The notes under the pieces are model-generated. The model saw only the letters and a program-made list of their open reading frames with translations, was not told the DNA's origin and did not search any database. The position numbers and the translations under genes are program-made. Of a stretch of DNA of 64,000 nucleotides, positions 23,984 through 32,439 are shown in pieces. Numbering within the stretch: the first letter of the stretch is position 1; each line of letters starts with the position of its first letter. This DNA is from Brevibacillus antibioticus (GTDB lineage: Bacteria; Bacillota; Bacilli; Brevibacillales; Brevibacillaceae), in contig NZ_SZNK01000001.1 of NCBI RefSeq assembly GCF_005217615.1, forward strand, positions 2,189,501-2,253,500. Direction: 5' to 3'.

Positions 23984-25771
23984 TTAGTTCAGACGAGCAG
24001 ACGCGAGCTCAACGAATTTGTCGATATCTTTTGCAACCAAAGAGAGTGAATTCCGCCAGAAATCGACGGAGCGCACATCAACATCCATGATGGCTGCTAC
24101 ATCCGCAACGCTCATTTTGCCCGTTACAGACAAGAGCTTGTCGTACTGCTCAACAAAAGCTTCCCCACGCTTGAGATACTCTGCGTACAAGCCTTTCGCG
24201 AACAGAAGCCCAAAAGCATACGGGAAGTTGTAGAAATTGTAATCCGCGCTATAATAGTGCGGTTTGCATACCCACATGTACGGGTGTAGAGCTGCCGGAT
24301 CCAAACCATCTCCGTACGCGTCCTTTTGGGCTTGCAGCATCAGCTCGTTCAAAGTGGAAACAGACAAGGCACCTTCTGTTCTGCGCTCAAATAGAGCAGT
24401 CTCGAATAAGTAACGGCTATAAATATCGACGATCACCTGACTAGCTCCGCTGATATCATTTTCCAAAATCGCAAATGCTTCCTCGGAGGTCGCTTGTTCA
24501 AGCGCTGCATTGGCAATAATGGTTTCGCACAAAATGGAAGCCGTTTCGGCGATTGGCATCGGGTATTCGCTATTCAAGAATGCTTCGTCTACGAGACATT
24601 CTCCGTGATAGCCATGTCCTAATTCATGTGCCATTGTGCTCACATCGTTGTAGCTGCCTGTGTAGTTGGACATAATTCTGCTCTCCCCTACGATGTGCAG
24701 GTTATAGCAGAATGCCCCTCCACGCTTGCCTTCGCGAATCTCTGCATCTATCCACTGATTGTCATAAGCTCTTGCTGCATAGTTGGCGAGCTTTTCGCTA
24801 AAGCTACCAAAATGCTTCACGATGAAATCGCGGGATTCCTCATAAGAGAACCGCATGTCTGCCTCGCCCACTGGCGCAAACAAATCATAAAACGGCAACT
24901 GAGCGCTCTCATGACCGAGCAGCTTCGCCTTTGTACGGAAATATTGATGGAAGGATGGCAGGCTCTCACGCATCGCCTGAAGCATTGCTTCGAGCGTCTC
25001 GCGATCCATGCGGGAGTCTTGCAACGTCTTATCCAGCGGCGATTCATAGCCTCTGAGCTTCGCAACCGTAATAACCTCGCCTTTAATTCCATTCAAGCTG
25101 GCAGCAGCAGCTCCATCGATTTTTTTGTAAGCGGCAAGTTCCGCCTCGTAGGCTGTTTTGCGAAGCTGCGGATCTTTTTCGTTCGCCATGTTCCGCACCA
25201 CTGGCAATGGAAGTTGTTTGTGCTCCCCATTGACTGTAATGTCTACCAGTAAAGTGGAAGTCAGCATTTCATGGAGTTTTGTCCATGCATTTGACCCTGT
25301 ATTTTTCATTTTTGCCAGAACAATTTCTTCTTTTTCGCTCAGCATATATTTGCTATTGTCTGACATTTCTGTCAACATAAAGCGATGTATCTCTAACAGC
25401 TCCGATCGGCTAATCAATTCGTCCAAGTTGTTCAATGATCCTAGCCATTTTTGGAATTGTACACCTGGTTCAACCAATTCAACAGCCTGATTCTGTACTT
25501 TTTCAATCGCGAGCAGTGCTGTTTCATTCTTGGCATCGACGCTGGCAGTCAGCTCTCCGTAGGCGTACAAACGGAATTGCGTTTGCAGGACGGAGGTCAT
25601 CATCGTGATGTAATTCTCCATCTTCGCTACTGCATCTTCTGAAGATTGCAAGTTTTGCGCTGCCCAGCTTTTGATCTCTTCTGTTTCACGTACGAACTTC
25701 TCCCAATCTTGTTTCCATTCTGGTGCATCAAACGAGGAATACAAGACATCCAAATTCCAGCGCATATTCAT
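23984..25771 (-). CDS. pepF: Oligoendopeptidase F (M3 family)
   Basis: A 595-residue cytosolic zinc metallopeptidase of the M3B family. The HExxH motif lies in MAHELGHGYHGE near residue 385, with the third zinc ligand Glu in PIAETASILCE about 25 residues later. The N-terminal helical domain (NLDVLYSSFDAPEWKQD) and the FYNFPYAFGLLFAKGLY segment near the C-terminus are typical. It cleaves short peptides. ATG 25771 is used (GTG 25777 is the alternative). It follows the ECF-peptidase operon in the same direction but has its own sigma-A promoter. Confidence 0.92.
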   Translation of the reverse strand: MNMRWNLDVLYSSFDAPEWKQDWEKFVRETEEIKSWAAQNLQSSEDAVAKMENYITMMTSVLQTQFRLYAYGELTASVDAKNETALLAIEKVQNQAVELVEPGVQFQKWLGSLNNLDELISRSELLEIHRFMLTEMSDNSKYMLSEKEEIVLAKMKNTGSNAWTKLHEMLTSTLLVDITVNGEHKQLPLPVVRNMANEKDPQLRKTAYEAELAAYKKIDGAAAASLNGIKGEVITVAKLRGYESPLDKTLQDSRMDRETLEAMLQAMRESLPSFHQYFRTKAKLLGHESAQLPFYDLFAPVGEADMRFSYEESRDFIVKHFGSFSEKLANYAARAYDNQWIDAEIREGKRGGAFCYNLHIVGESRIMSNYTGSYNDVSTMAHELGHGYHGECLVDEAFLNSEYPMPIAETASILCETIIANAALEQATSEEAFAILENDISGASQVIVDIYSRYLFETALFERRTEGALSVSTLNELMLQAQKDAYGDGLDPAALHPYMWVCKPHYYSADYNFYNFPYAFGLLFAKGLYAEYLKRGEAFVEQYDKLLSVTGKMSVADVAAIMDVDVRSVDFWRNSLSLVAKDIDKFVELASARLN

Positions 25772-25807
25772 GGGCACGCGTCTCCTTTTCGCTTATGTAA
25801 CAAGCCT

Positions 25808-25837
25808 ATTGTAAAAAAAATTAGATGGATTCTGCAA
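25808..25837 (-). promoter_or_regulatory. Sigma-A promoter of pepF
   Basis: On the minus strand TTGCAG (25837-25832) and TACAAT (25813-25808) are 18 nt apart, about 35 nt upstream of the pepF start. Confidence 0.6.
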
Positions 25838-25868
25838 GTTTTTACTAAGAAAACTTCTTTTATAATGA

Positions 25869-27086
25869 TCAAGCTCGCACTGGCTGCGTCAAAAACGTCA
25901 ATGCGGACAAGGCAAAAAGCTGGGTGGATTCCACCAATTGGTCAATGGCTACATACTCGTCTGCATGGTGAGGAATATGGCGATCGCCTGCGCCTGTCGT
26001 CAAAATCGGAATGCCGGCCTTGTGCAGGAAGGTTCCATCTGTCGCACCTGGGACGCCATTATATACGGGTTCTTTTTTGGTGATTTCCCGATAGGCGCTC
26101 GCTACAGCTGTCACGACTGCTTCATTCATGCCAGTCAACGTCCAAGGACGCTCTTCGATTACTTCCAGAGTGGCTTTGAACTTGTCATCTTCTTTGCTTA
26201 ATGCTTCTAATATGGCACTGATTTCTTTGTACAGCTCTTGGTGGTCCTGCCCGGGAACCGTGCGAATATCGAGAGTCGTCATGCATTGATCAGGAACGAC
26301 GTTGATTTGGGGGTCTCCTTTGACTGGTGCCTGCAAAATCGTCGGCGTGATACTCGGCCACCCCAACATCGGATGCTCTTTCAGACGAGCCATTTCCTTG
26401 CGCTCCAGCTCCTCTAATGCTACGATGGCCCGTGCCATCCTTGTGTTTGGATTGATTCCTGTCAATGGCATGGCACCATGCGCCATCTTGCCAAACGTAC
26501 GAAGAATCGCTCTCATGGCTCCTTTTTGCGTGATGCATAGTTGATTTTCTTCCGGTTCGCAGATGATCGCCGCATCAACGTTGTTGGCCCAACCGCGACG
26601 GATGAAATCTTTGACCCCGATCATCATGCTCTCCTCATCGCAAGGGATGCACAGGAGGATTTTGCCTGTAAAAGACTGTTTGGATCGTTGGATAGCTTTG
26701 ACGGCACATATCGCGGCAGCCAGATTTCCTTTTGTGTCACAGGAGCCACGCCCGTAGATTCGCCCACCAGATATTGTTCCGCCAAAAGGGTCGTAGCTCC
26801 AAGCATCCCGATCCCCTTCTGTTACGACATCTGTATGGGCTTCGAACAAAAGCGTTTTGCCAGGCCTGCCCGAATCGTAAAAAGCGATGACATTCGGTCT
26901 GCCTGGGACAACCTCTTCATAGAAGACCTGCAAACCCATATTGCGAAGATAATCGGCGACAAACAGCGCGACCCGCTCTTCATTCGCTCCTGCTTGATCG
27001 TGACGAAACACACTTGGAATTCTAACCAACTCCTGCGTTAGGCGCACAACTTCCTGCTCGTCAACAAAGGATATCACCTGATTCAT
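25869..27086 (-). CDS. M20 family metallopeptidase/deacylase (ArgE/DapE type)
   Basis: A 405-residue member of the M20 family. Metal ligands and catalytic residues are visible: His-Asp in EAHTDVV, Asp in RGSCDTKGN, Glu-Glu in PCDEES, Glu in CEPEEN and His in HIPHHADEYV near the end. A dimerisation lid domain with GKMAHGAMPLTGIN interrupts the catalytic domain. Relatives remove acyl or amino-acid groups from small molecules or split dipeptides. It is the last gene of the ECF operon, 35 nt after the P1-type peptidase. Confidence 0.87.
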   Translation of the reverse strand: MNQVISFVDEQEVVRLTQELVRIPSVFRHDQAGANEERVALFVADYLRNMGLQVFYEEVVPGRPNVIAFYDSGRPGKTLLFEAHTDVVTEGDRDAWSYDPFGGTISGGRIYGRGSCDTKGNLAAAICAVKAIQRSKQSFTGKILLCIPCDEESMMIGVKDFIRRGWANNVDAAIICEPEENQLCITQKGAMRAILRTFGKMAHGAMPLTGINPNTRMARAIVALEELERKEMARLKEHPMLGWPSITPTILQAPVKGDPQINVVPDQCMTTLDIRTVPGQDHQELYKEISAILEALSKEDDKFKATLEVIEERPWTLTGMNEAVVTAVASAYREITKKEPVYNGVPGATDGTFLHKAGIPILTTGAGDRHIPHHADEYVAIDQLVESTQLFALSALTFLTQPVRA

Positions 27087-27121
27087 CCCAATCCTCTCCT
27101 CTGCATCCCATTATGTTACAC

Positions 27122-28084
27122 CTATTCCTGGAAGTAACTACGATAAGATGGCAGTCCCCCTGCTTCCTCTGCGTGCTTAACTGCTTGGATGACGGCTTCT
27201 GCGAGAACATCTGCGGACAACGTGCCCACCAAGTCTACACTCGCCTCTACTTCACTTGTTGCTACAGCAAAGATCGTATCGCCATCGTACATGGTGTGAA
27301 TCGGACGGATCGTACGGGCAAGCCCGTCGTGAGCCATTTGTGCTACTTTGTTTGCTTCTGCTTTGGACAAGCGGGCATTGCTCGCGACTACGGCAATCGT
27401 CGTGTTCGTACCTGGAGGGATCGGGGCAAAAGCTTGCTGGCGCAGTATCTCCACGCTATCCCGAATGATTCCCTGTTCATCTCTCGGTCCGGCTATGATC
27501 GTCCCTACCTGCGGATCTACGACATGACCGACCGCATTTACAGCGACGATTGCGCCTATGACGAGTCCATTGGGTATAATCACGGAAGCTGTGCCCAACC
27601 CGCTCTTCATCGAATTCCCAAATCCATTCAGCTTGCCTACTGTCGCACCTGTACCCGCACCGACGTTTCCTTGTGGTACTGTCTCACGGCTTGCTGCCTG
27701 TACTGCCTCATAGCCCATTTGACGATCCGGACGAACCCGATAGTCGCCTACTGCCAGGTCAAACAAGACTGCTGCTGGAACGATCGGAACGACGCCATAG
27801 CCAACATCCAGTCCGATGCCTTGTTCCTCCAAATACTGCATGACACCTGTAGCAGCATCCAACCCGTATGCACTGCCACCCGAAAGGCAAATCGCATGGA
27901 CGACACTAACTAGATTGACAGGGTCCAAGAGGTCCGTCTCGCGAGTGCCCGGGGCTGAACCCCGGACATCCACGCCGCAAACAGACGGCTTTTCCAGCAG
28001 AATCACACTGCATCCCGTTAAGGTTTCTTCGTTTTGTGCATGCCCGACGAGAACGCCTGGTACGTCAACAATCGTTCCGGTCAT
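27122..28084 (-). CDS. P1 family (DmpA/BapA-type) aminopeptidase
   Basis: A 320-residue Ntn-fold hydrolase of the P1/S58 family. Typical parts are VPGVLVGHAQNEE at the start, RGSAPGTRETDLLDP, HAICLSGGSAYGLDAATGVM, VGAGTGATVGK and the self-cleavage region PPGTNTTIAVVASNA, where a Thr would become the N-terminal nucleophile (Ser or Thr in characterised members). Such enzymes cut N-terminal D- or beta-amino acids from short peptides and amides. Its ATG overlaps the stop of the S-component gene by one base, a strong sign that it works with the transporter. Confidence 0.88.
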   Translation of the reverse strand: MTGTIVDVPGVLVGHAQNEETLTGCSVILLEKPSVCGVDVRGSAPGTRETDLLDPVNLVSVVHAICLSGGSAYGLDAATGVMQYLEEQGIGLDVGYGVVPIVPAAVLFDLAVGDYRVRPDRQMGYEAVQAASRETVPQGNVGAGTGATVGKLNGFGNSMKSGLGTASVIIPNGLVIGAIVAVNAVGHVVDPQVGTIIAGPRDEQGIIRDSVEILRQQAFAPIPPGTNTTIAVVASNARLSKAEANKVAQMAHDGLARTIRPIHTMYDGDTIFAVATSEVEASVDLVGTLSADVLAEAVIQAVKHAEEAGGLPSYRSYFQE

Positions 28085-28641
28085 TAAAAGTCACCTGAAA
28101 TTTTTGATTTTTGCCTACCTGATGATCCTAATTTCTTCCAAGCTGCAACGACAGCCAATGTCACAATGACTGAAACAATTGCTTCTGGCAAACCGTTCGT
28201 GATGGCGACTGTGGTCGCTACACCGAGCGTCATATATCCTCGAATGACGGCCATGCCCAGTACTAGGATCGTATTTGTCATTGCCCCAATAAAGCCAGCG
28301 GCACCAATCGCCAAATACTGATTGACGTTTTTCAAACCGACATAGGTCAAGTAAGCAGTCACACCGAGAAACAAACGTGGAAGGATGGCTACAAGAGGGT
28401 CTTTAAAAAGCGGAACCGTGGCATTTAAGAAAGAAGAGACTCCAAATATAAGGCCAATGATCATACCAACGCCCCAGCCCTCCATTATGCCCCCGATAAT
28501 AGCCGGGATGTGCATAATAGTGGCATTGCCCGCTGCTGTTGGAACCGGAATGTAGCCGAGACGTGTCACCCCGAGCAAAATTGCTATCGCGCCCAAAACG
28601 CCTGCAATGACAATCTTGCGAACGGTCAAGCCTTTTTCCAT
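28084..28641 (-). CDS. ECF transporter substrate-binding (S) component
   Basis: A 185-residue membrane protein with about six hydrophobic segments. The N-terminal RKIVIAGVLGAIAILLGVT contains the small-residue helix used for docking to EcfT, and PVPTAAGNATIMHIPAIIGG is a typical substrate loop. It belongs to the broad S-component superfamily and I cannot name the ligand. Vitamin-type transporters have such parts, and co-expression with two peptidases suggests a conjugated or peptide-like precursor. It lies 65 nt after ecfT. Confidence 0.85.
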   Translation of the reverse strand: MEKGLTVRKIVIAGVLGAIAILLGVTRLGYIPVPTAAGNATIMHIPAIIGGIMEGWGVGMIIGLIFGVSSFLNATVPLFKDPLVAILPRLFLGVTAYLTYVGLKNVNQYLAIGAAGFIGAMTNTILVLGMAVIRGYMTLGVATTVAITNGLPEAIVSVIVTLAVVAAWKKLGSSGRQKSKISGDF

Positions 28642-28706
28642 GCATACTCCTCCTTTTACGAGTTTTATCTGGAATGCCCTATTCGGGCGAATTCCCGCTC
28701 ACTCCC

Positions 28707-29543
28707 TTACCAAGGTATGGCGAGCATGACGGCTGAAATGACAATGCTCACGATCAGCGCGACGTAATCTTTGCCTACTGCCTTGTATTGGGTGTATCTG
28801 GTCCGTGCCGCACCTGGTGTGTAACATCTGGCTTCCATTGCCAAAATCAAATCCTCTGCTCTGGAGAGCGCCACATTAAACAGTGGGATGATGATGGGAA
28901 ACATGTCTTTTGTTCTCTGGATGATGCGCCACCATTCTCCTGTACCGAAGTCTGCACCTCGGGATGCTTGTGCTTTCATCATTTTTTCCATTTCCATCGC
29001 GAAGGTAGGTACAAAGCGCACAGCAATCGTGATGATCAATGCAAAGGCATGAACCGGAAACTTTACTTTTTCCAACGGGCCTAGCAGTCGCTCCATTCCG
29101 TGCGTGAGTTCCGTCGTAGATGTGCTGAGCGTGAGAACACTCGATAAGAAGATCACTTCTACAAAACGTATGGCAGACACAATGACGAGGCGTACACTCT
29201 CACTCGTGATCGTGATGAAGCCATATTTCAAATAAACCGTTCCGCCATTGACAACCTCCCCGTAAAAAAGCAACTGCATGATCGCCAAAATAATGATAAA
29301 GGGAATAGCGGGCTTGATCCCGGATATGCCGTAATGCAGGGGGATTTTCGAGATTTGAAACATCCAGATACAAATAGCTAAAGCAAACAGGTTACCCACA
29401 TATGTATCGCAGATGGCAATCGCTAAGATCAGGATGACGAAAGCACCAAGCTTGAAACGAGGATCGAGACGATGAACGACCGAAGCAGTGGGTAAATATT
29501 GACCGATGGTAATATTGCGCGTCAATTCAAATTCTGCTGACAT
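28707..29543 (-). CDS. ecfT: ECF transporter transmembrane component EcfT
   Basis: A 278-residue membrane protein with about five or six hydrophobic segments. The two cytoplasmic coupling motifs that contact the ATPases are QASRGADFG (A-R-G class) and MEARCYTPGAAR. The second reads A-R-C where A-R-G is most common. The N-terminal QYLPTASVVHRLDPRFKL is characteristic of EcfT. It lies 13 nt after ecfA2. Confidence 0.9.
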   Translation of the reverse strand: MSAEFELTRNITIGQYLPTASVVHRLDPRFKLGAFVILILAIAICDTYVGNLFALAICIWMFQISKIPLHYGISGIKPAIPFIIILAIMQLLFYGEVVNGGTVYLKYGFITITSESVRLVIVSAIRFVEVIFLSSVLTLSTSTTELTHGMERLLGPLEKVKFPVHAFALIITIAVRFVPTFAMEMEKMMKAQASRGADFGTGEWWRIIQRTKDMFPIIIPLFNVALSRAEDLILAMEARCYTPGAARTRYTQYKAVGKDYVALIVSIVISAVMLAIPW

Positions 29544-29556
29544 GTAGACCCCCTCC

Positions 29557-30417
29557 TCAGCGGTTCATTAGTTTTAAAATTTCCATCGCTGTCTCTTCGG
29601 GTAAAAAAGCACTAGGATCGATGCTGTAGCCCTGCTCACGGAGTCTGTATAAAATATCAACCGATTCCGGTGTACCGATATGATGCTGCCGCAGCAATTC
29701 CTGATTGCCAAAAATTTGTCGTGGTGTCCCTTCGCAGACTGATTGGCCGTTTGCCATGACGTAGACTCGATCAGCAAGCCTGGCGACCTCTTCCATATTG
29801 TGTGAGACGAAAATAACCGTTAGCTTTTCTTCCCGATTGAGACGACGGATGCGATCCAATAGCTCGTGACGAGATCGCGGGTCCAACCCTGCTGTTGGCT
29901 CGTCAAGTACAAGAACCTTGGGTTGCAAGGAAAGGACGCCAGCCAATGCCACCTTGCGCTTCTGTCCGCCACTTAAGGCAAAAGTCGGCCGGTCTTTCAT
30001 CTCCTGAAACGAGAGGCCCACCAAGTCCATCGCCCACTGTACGCGTCGCCGCACTTCCTCTAAAGGCAGCCCCATCCGAAAAGGACCGAAGGCTACGTCA
30101 TCACCGACCAGTTTTTCAAACAGTTGATCCTCCGGATTTTGAAAAACGAGCCCAACTTGTCTGCGCAACGTACGAATATCGATCTTCGGTGAAGATACGT
30201 CCATACCATTGATGATGACCGTACCGGATTGCGGGCGAATCAGGCCGTTAAAATGCTGGATCAACGTCGATTTTCCCGACCCGGTATGACCGATAATCGC
30301 CAAGCATTCGCCCTCTGCCACCTGAATGCTTACTTGGTCGAGAGCCCGATGTTCGAGAGGCGTTCCCTGCATGTAGACATGAGAAAGATTTTCTACGTTT
30401 ACGATCGGTTGCGTCAT
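29557..30417 (-). CDS. ecfA2: ECF transporter ATPase EcfA2
   Basis: A 286-residue ATPase. Walker A is GHTGSGKST, Q-loop GLVFQNPEDQLFE, signature LSGGQKRKVALAG, Walker B VLVLDEPTAGLDP and switch His in IFVSHNMEEV. The FQNPEDQLF motif and the extended C-terminal helical domain mark EcfA2. Its start overlaps ecfA1 by 4 bp. It pairs with EcfA1 as a heterodimer that powers EcfT and S proteins. Confidence 0.92.
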   Translation of the reverse strand: MTQPIVNVENLSHVYMQGTPLEHRALDQVSIQVAEGECLAIIGHTGSGKSTLIQHFNGLIRPQSGTVIINGMDVSSPKIDIRTLRRQVGLVFQNPEDQLFEKLVGDDVAFGPFRMGLPLEEVRRRVQWAMDLVGLSFQEMKDRPTFALSGGQKRKVALAGVLSLQPKVLVLDEPTAGLDPRSRHELLDRIRRLNREEKLTVIFVSHNMEEVARLADRVYVMANGQSVCEGTPRQIFGNQELLRQHHIGTPESVDILYRLREQGYSIDPSAFLPEETAMEILKLMNR

Positions 30418-31283
30418 GAACCACTCGCCTCCGCTTGTCTGACGTATAGACGATTAACCTCCGCAACAACTTCCTCATTGTGGATGAGATCGGGTGTAAA
30501 TTCGCTATATTCGGAGTGAACGAGATGAGCAATCCGGCTCGCGTCCGGAACATCCAGATGCAGCTTGCGAAGTCTTTCCTGATGGGAAAATACTTCTCGC
30601 GGAGTGCCCTGCAATACGATCTTGCCTCCCTCCATCACGATGACGCGATCCGCTTCTGCTACTTCTGACATGTGATGGGTCACGGTGACAATCGTCATTC
30701 CTTCGCGATGCAGCTTGCGAACGACTGCCAAAATATCCTGTCTACCATAGCTGTCTAACATACTCGTCGCTTCGTCCATGACGAGGCATTGTGGCTTCAT
30801 CGCCAATATCCCCGCAATGGCGATCCGCTGCTTTTGTCCGCCAGACAAATGATGGGGAGGTCGATGGCGAAATGCAGTCATCCCTACTGCCTCTAAGGCA
30901 AAATCAACTCGTGTTTTCATTTCTTCCGCAGATGTCCCGATGTTCTCCAATCCGAAAGCCACATCGTCCTCTACAATCGTCGCGACAATTTGATTGTCCG
31001 GATGCTGAAAAACCATCCCGACACGGCTCCTCACTTCATGAACTCGCTGTTTTTCACGCGTGTTGATTCCGTTAACGATAACATCGCCTTCCTTTGGAGT
31101 CAGAATCCCATTGAGATGCTTAGACAGCGTTGACTTACCGGACCCATTATGACCGATGATGGCGACATACTCTCCTGGAAACACTTCTAGAGAGACATTT
31201 TGCAGGACAGGAATATGTTGATCTTGGTTAACCTGATAGGCAAACGAGACATTTTCTACACGTATAATCGGTTGTAATGTCAT
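30414..31283 (-). CDS. ecfA1: ECF transporter ATPase EcfA1
   Basis: A 289-residue ATPase with Walker A GHNGSGKST, Q-loop GMVFQHPDNQIVATIVEDDV, signature LSGGQKQRIAIAG and Walker B CLVMDEATSMLD, the Ala replacing Pro as is common in EcfA1. The frame is open to 31388, but ATG 31283 follows AGGGGAGA and gives MTLQPIIRVENVSFAY. It is the first gene of the operon and lies about 43 nt downstream of the predicted sigma-54 transcription start. Confidence 0.92.
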   Translation of the reverse strand: MTLQPIIRVENVSFAYQVNQDQHIPVLQNVSLEVFPGEYVAIIGHNGSGKSTLSKHLNGILTPKEGDVIVNGINTREKQRVHEVRSRVGMVFQHPDNQIVATIVEDDVAFGLENIGTSAEEMKTRVDFALEAVGMTAFRHRPPHHLSGGQKQRIAIAGILAMKPQCLVMDEATSMLDSYGRQDILAVVRKLHREGMTIVTVTHHMSEVAEADRVIVMEGGKIVLQGTPREVFSHQERLRKLHLDVPDASRIAHLVHSEYSEFTPDLIHNEEVVAEVNRLYVRQAEASGS

Positions 31284-31335
31284 GCTCTCCCCTCGCCTCT
31301 TCGTAAAAGTCGTATGTGTTGCGTCTCCCATATAT

Positions 31336-31353
31336 AAGCAACTACTATGCCAA
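31336..31353 (-). promoter_or_regulatory. Sigma-54 (-24/-12) promoter of the ECF-peptidase operon
   Basis: On the minus strand TTGGCATAGTAGTTGCTT fits the sigma-54 consensus (TGGCAC-N5-TTGCW). The -24 GG and -12 GC are separated by exactly 10 nt. No competing sigma-A promoter of similar quality is evident in this gap. Confidence 0.75.
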
Positions 31354-31403
31354 ATAAATATGTTTTTAATTTTCTGCAAATTAAGCAAATAACGGTATCA
31401 CTC

Positions 31404-31433
31404 TGTTGCAAATATGCATCGCTGATGTTGCAA
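31404..31433. promoter_or_regulatory. Possible upstream activator site for the sigma-54 promoter
   Basis: The octamer TGTTGCAA occurs twice (31404-31411 and 31426-31433), 22 nt apart, i.e. two helical turns. It is 80-107 bp upstream of the predicted start, the usual place for activator binding. Confidence 0.4.
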
Positions 31434-31445
31434 TTGCATCAATTT

Positions 31446-31720
31446 TTACGACCTTTCGTAGCGCTTCATTTTTCTCCATAGGGTGGAACGATCCATTCCC
31501 AAAATTTTCGCCGCCGCTCCCTTTTTTCCCTTTGTCTCCGCCAAAGCCTTTCGGATGACTTCTTCTTCTCTCTCTTCTTGAGCTCGGTAGGACTGTCACT
31601 GATACAGCTTCTTGGAAAAAAAGCCGCGTCCCCCTTGCCAAGCAGCACCATTCGTTCGAACGCGATGATGGCGTCATGGGAAACGTCCAGAATCGACTGC
31701 ATGTGGAAGTCATGAATCAT
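31446..31720 (-). pseudogene. Remnant of a sigma-54-dependent activator (N-terminus and Fis-type HTH only)
   Basis: The first 22 codons (MIHDFHMQSILDVSHDAIIA, from ATG 31720) look like the start of a PAS-type sensor domain. They run directly into FERMVLLGKGD, which resembles the end of the AAA+ domain of sigma-54 activators. After that the frame is lost. In another frame (31589-31446) a classical Fis-type helix-turn-helix follows: EEEVIRKALAETKGKKGAAA and KILGMDRSTLWRKMKRY, then a stop. The Walker A and GAFTGA regions are missing, so about 1 kb has been deleted. The start overlaps the upstream gene by 4 bp. It was probably the regulator of the ECF operon. Confidence 0.75.
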
Positions 31721-31959
31721 TTGCCTGGCTCTCCTTCCTCGGCTTGCTCAAGCATGACTGCTACTTCTGGTGCTGGCCTTCTTGCCCGACGCTTTTTTCG
31801 TTTCTTTTTCCGTAAAATGAAAATGGAAATGAGCATCAGCGCGAGGATGGCGAGCTGGATTGGTTGTGCCAGCTTGGTAGAAGTCCAGCCACTCATGTCC
31901 AGCAAGTGAAAGATGACGGCTATGTAAAGGAAGATCGATGCTAGATTTTGAGCATTCAC
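31717..31959 (-). CDS. Small membrane protein with basic tail, 80 aa
   Basis: Two hydrophobic segments (about residues 8-22 and 33-50: LASIFLYIAVIFHLL and IQLAILALMLISIFIL) are followed by a very basic stretch (RKKKRKKRRARRPAP) and an acidic end. The basic segment should stay in the cytosol. GTG 31959 is preferred over GTG 31968 because GAGGTGA lies 5 nt before it. The gene overlaps the activator remnant by 4 bp and follows the deoxyribosyltransferase-like gene by 24 nt. No family is recognised. Confidence 0.6.
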   Translation of the reverse strand: MNAQNLASIFLYIAVIFHLLDMSGWTSTKLAQPIQLAILALMLISIFILRKKKRKKRRARRPAPEVAVMLEQAEEGEPGK

Positions 31960-31983
31960 CTGTTTCACCTCTGTATTTTCCCC

Positions 31984-32319
31984 TTAGTGAAAAAATGCGG
32001 CAATCACTTTATCGTTGATCCCACTCTTGGAGTAATAATGAACCGACTTTCCTTGTTCTTTTGCATACGCAATTTCCTTGCTTGTACTGCTTCCGATATA
32101 GCCTTCTACATCGATGACAAAAATCTCGTCGGACAAATCGATTTTTCGAAAGTGAATGTCCGTGAGTAGATCTGCTTGCTCCTGTGATATCGTTAAGCCC
32201 TCACTCTGTTCGAAAAAGGCAACACTCATCACGATGTTTCCTTGGAGCGTCAAATACGTATTCGCCTGCTCAAATTCCTTTTTGAATTTGGTAGACCCGC
32301 ATAGGGTGATGATTTTCAT
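31984..32319 (-). CDS. Nucleoside 2-deoxyribosyltransferase-like protein (DUF4406-like)
   Basis: A 111-residue single-domain protein. The start KIITLCGSTKFKKEFEQAN and the later LSDEIFVIDVEGYIGSST and EIAYAKEQGKSVHYYS segments match the nucleoside 2-deoxyribosyltransferase superfamily, whose members bind nucleotides or nucleosides. The catalytic function is not established for this short type. Start ATG follows AAGGGGGA. It is the first gene of the group leading to the activator remnant. Confidence 0.7.
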   Translation of the reverse strand: MKIITLCGSTKFKKEFEQANTYLTLQGNIVMSVAFFEQSEGLTISQEQADLLTDIHFRKIDLSDEIFVIDVEGYIGSSTSKEIAYAKEQGKSVHYYSKSGINDKVIAAFFH

Positions 32320-32375
32320 TTTGAATCCCCCTTCCTATGGCTTGTCCTTTTCGTAATAATCTGACTAGACTACTA

Positions 32376-32416
32376 CGAAAAACTCCCATGGAGCCGAGAA
32401 CATAGCTCCACAGGAG
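32376..32416 (-). terminator. Intrinsic terminator after the nitrilase-GNAT operon
   Basis: CTCCCATGGAGC and GCTCCACAGGAG pair with a 2-bp internal mismatch. The minus strand continues into TTTTT. Confidence 0.7.
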
Positions 32417-32439
32417 AATTGGTTCTTGTTGTCTTGCGA

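Noticed and set aside
25814..25868. AT-rich hairpin AAGTTTT/AAAACTT between the M20 gene and pepF
   Set aside because: Weak stem with no T tract on the minus strand, so I do not call it a terminator.
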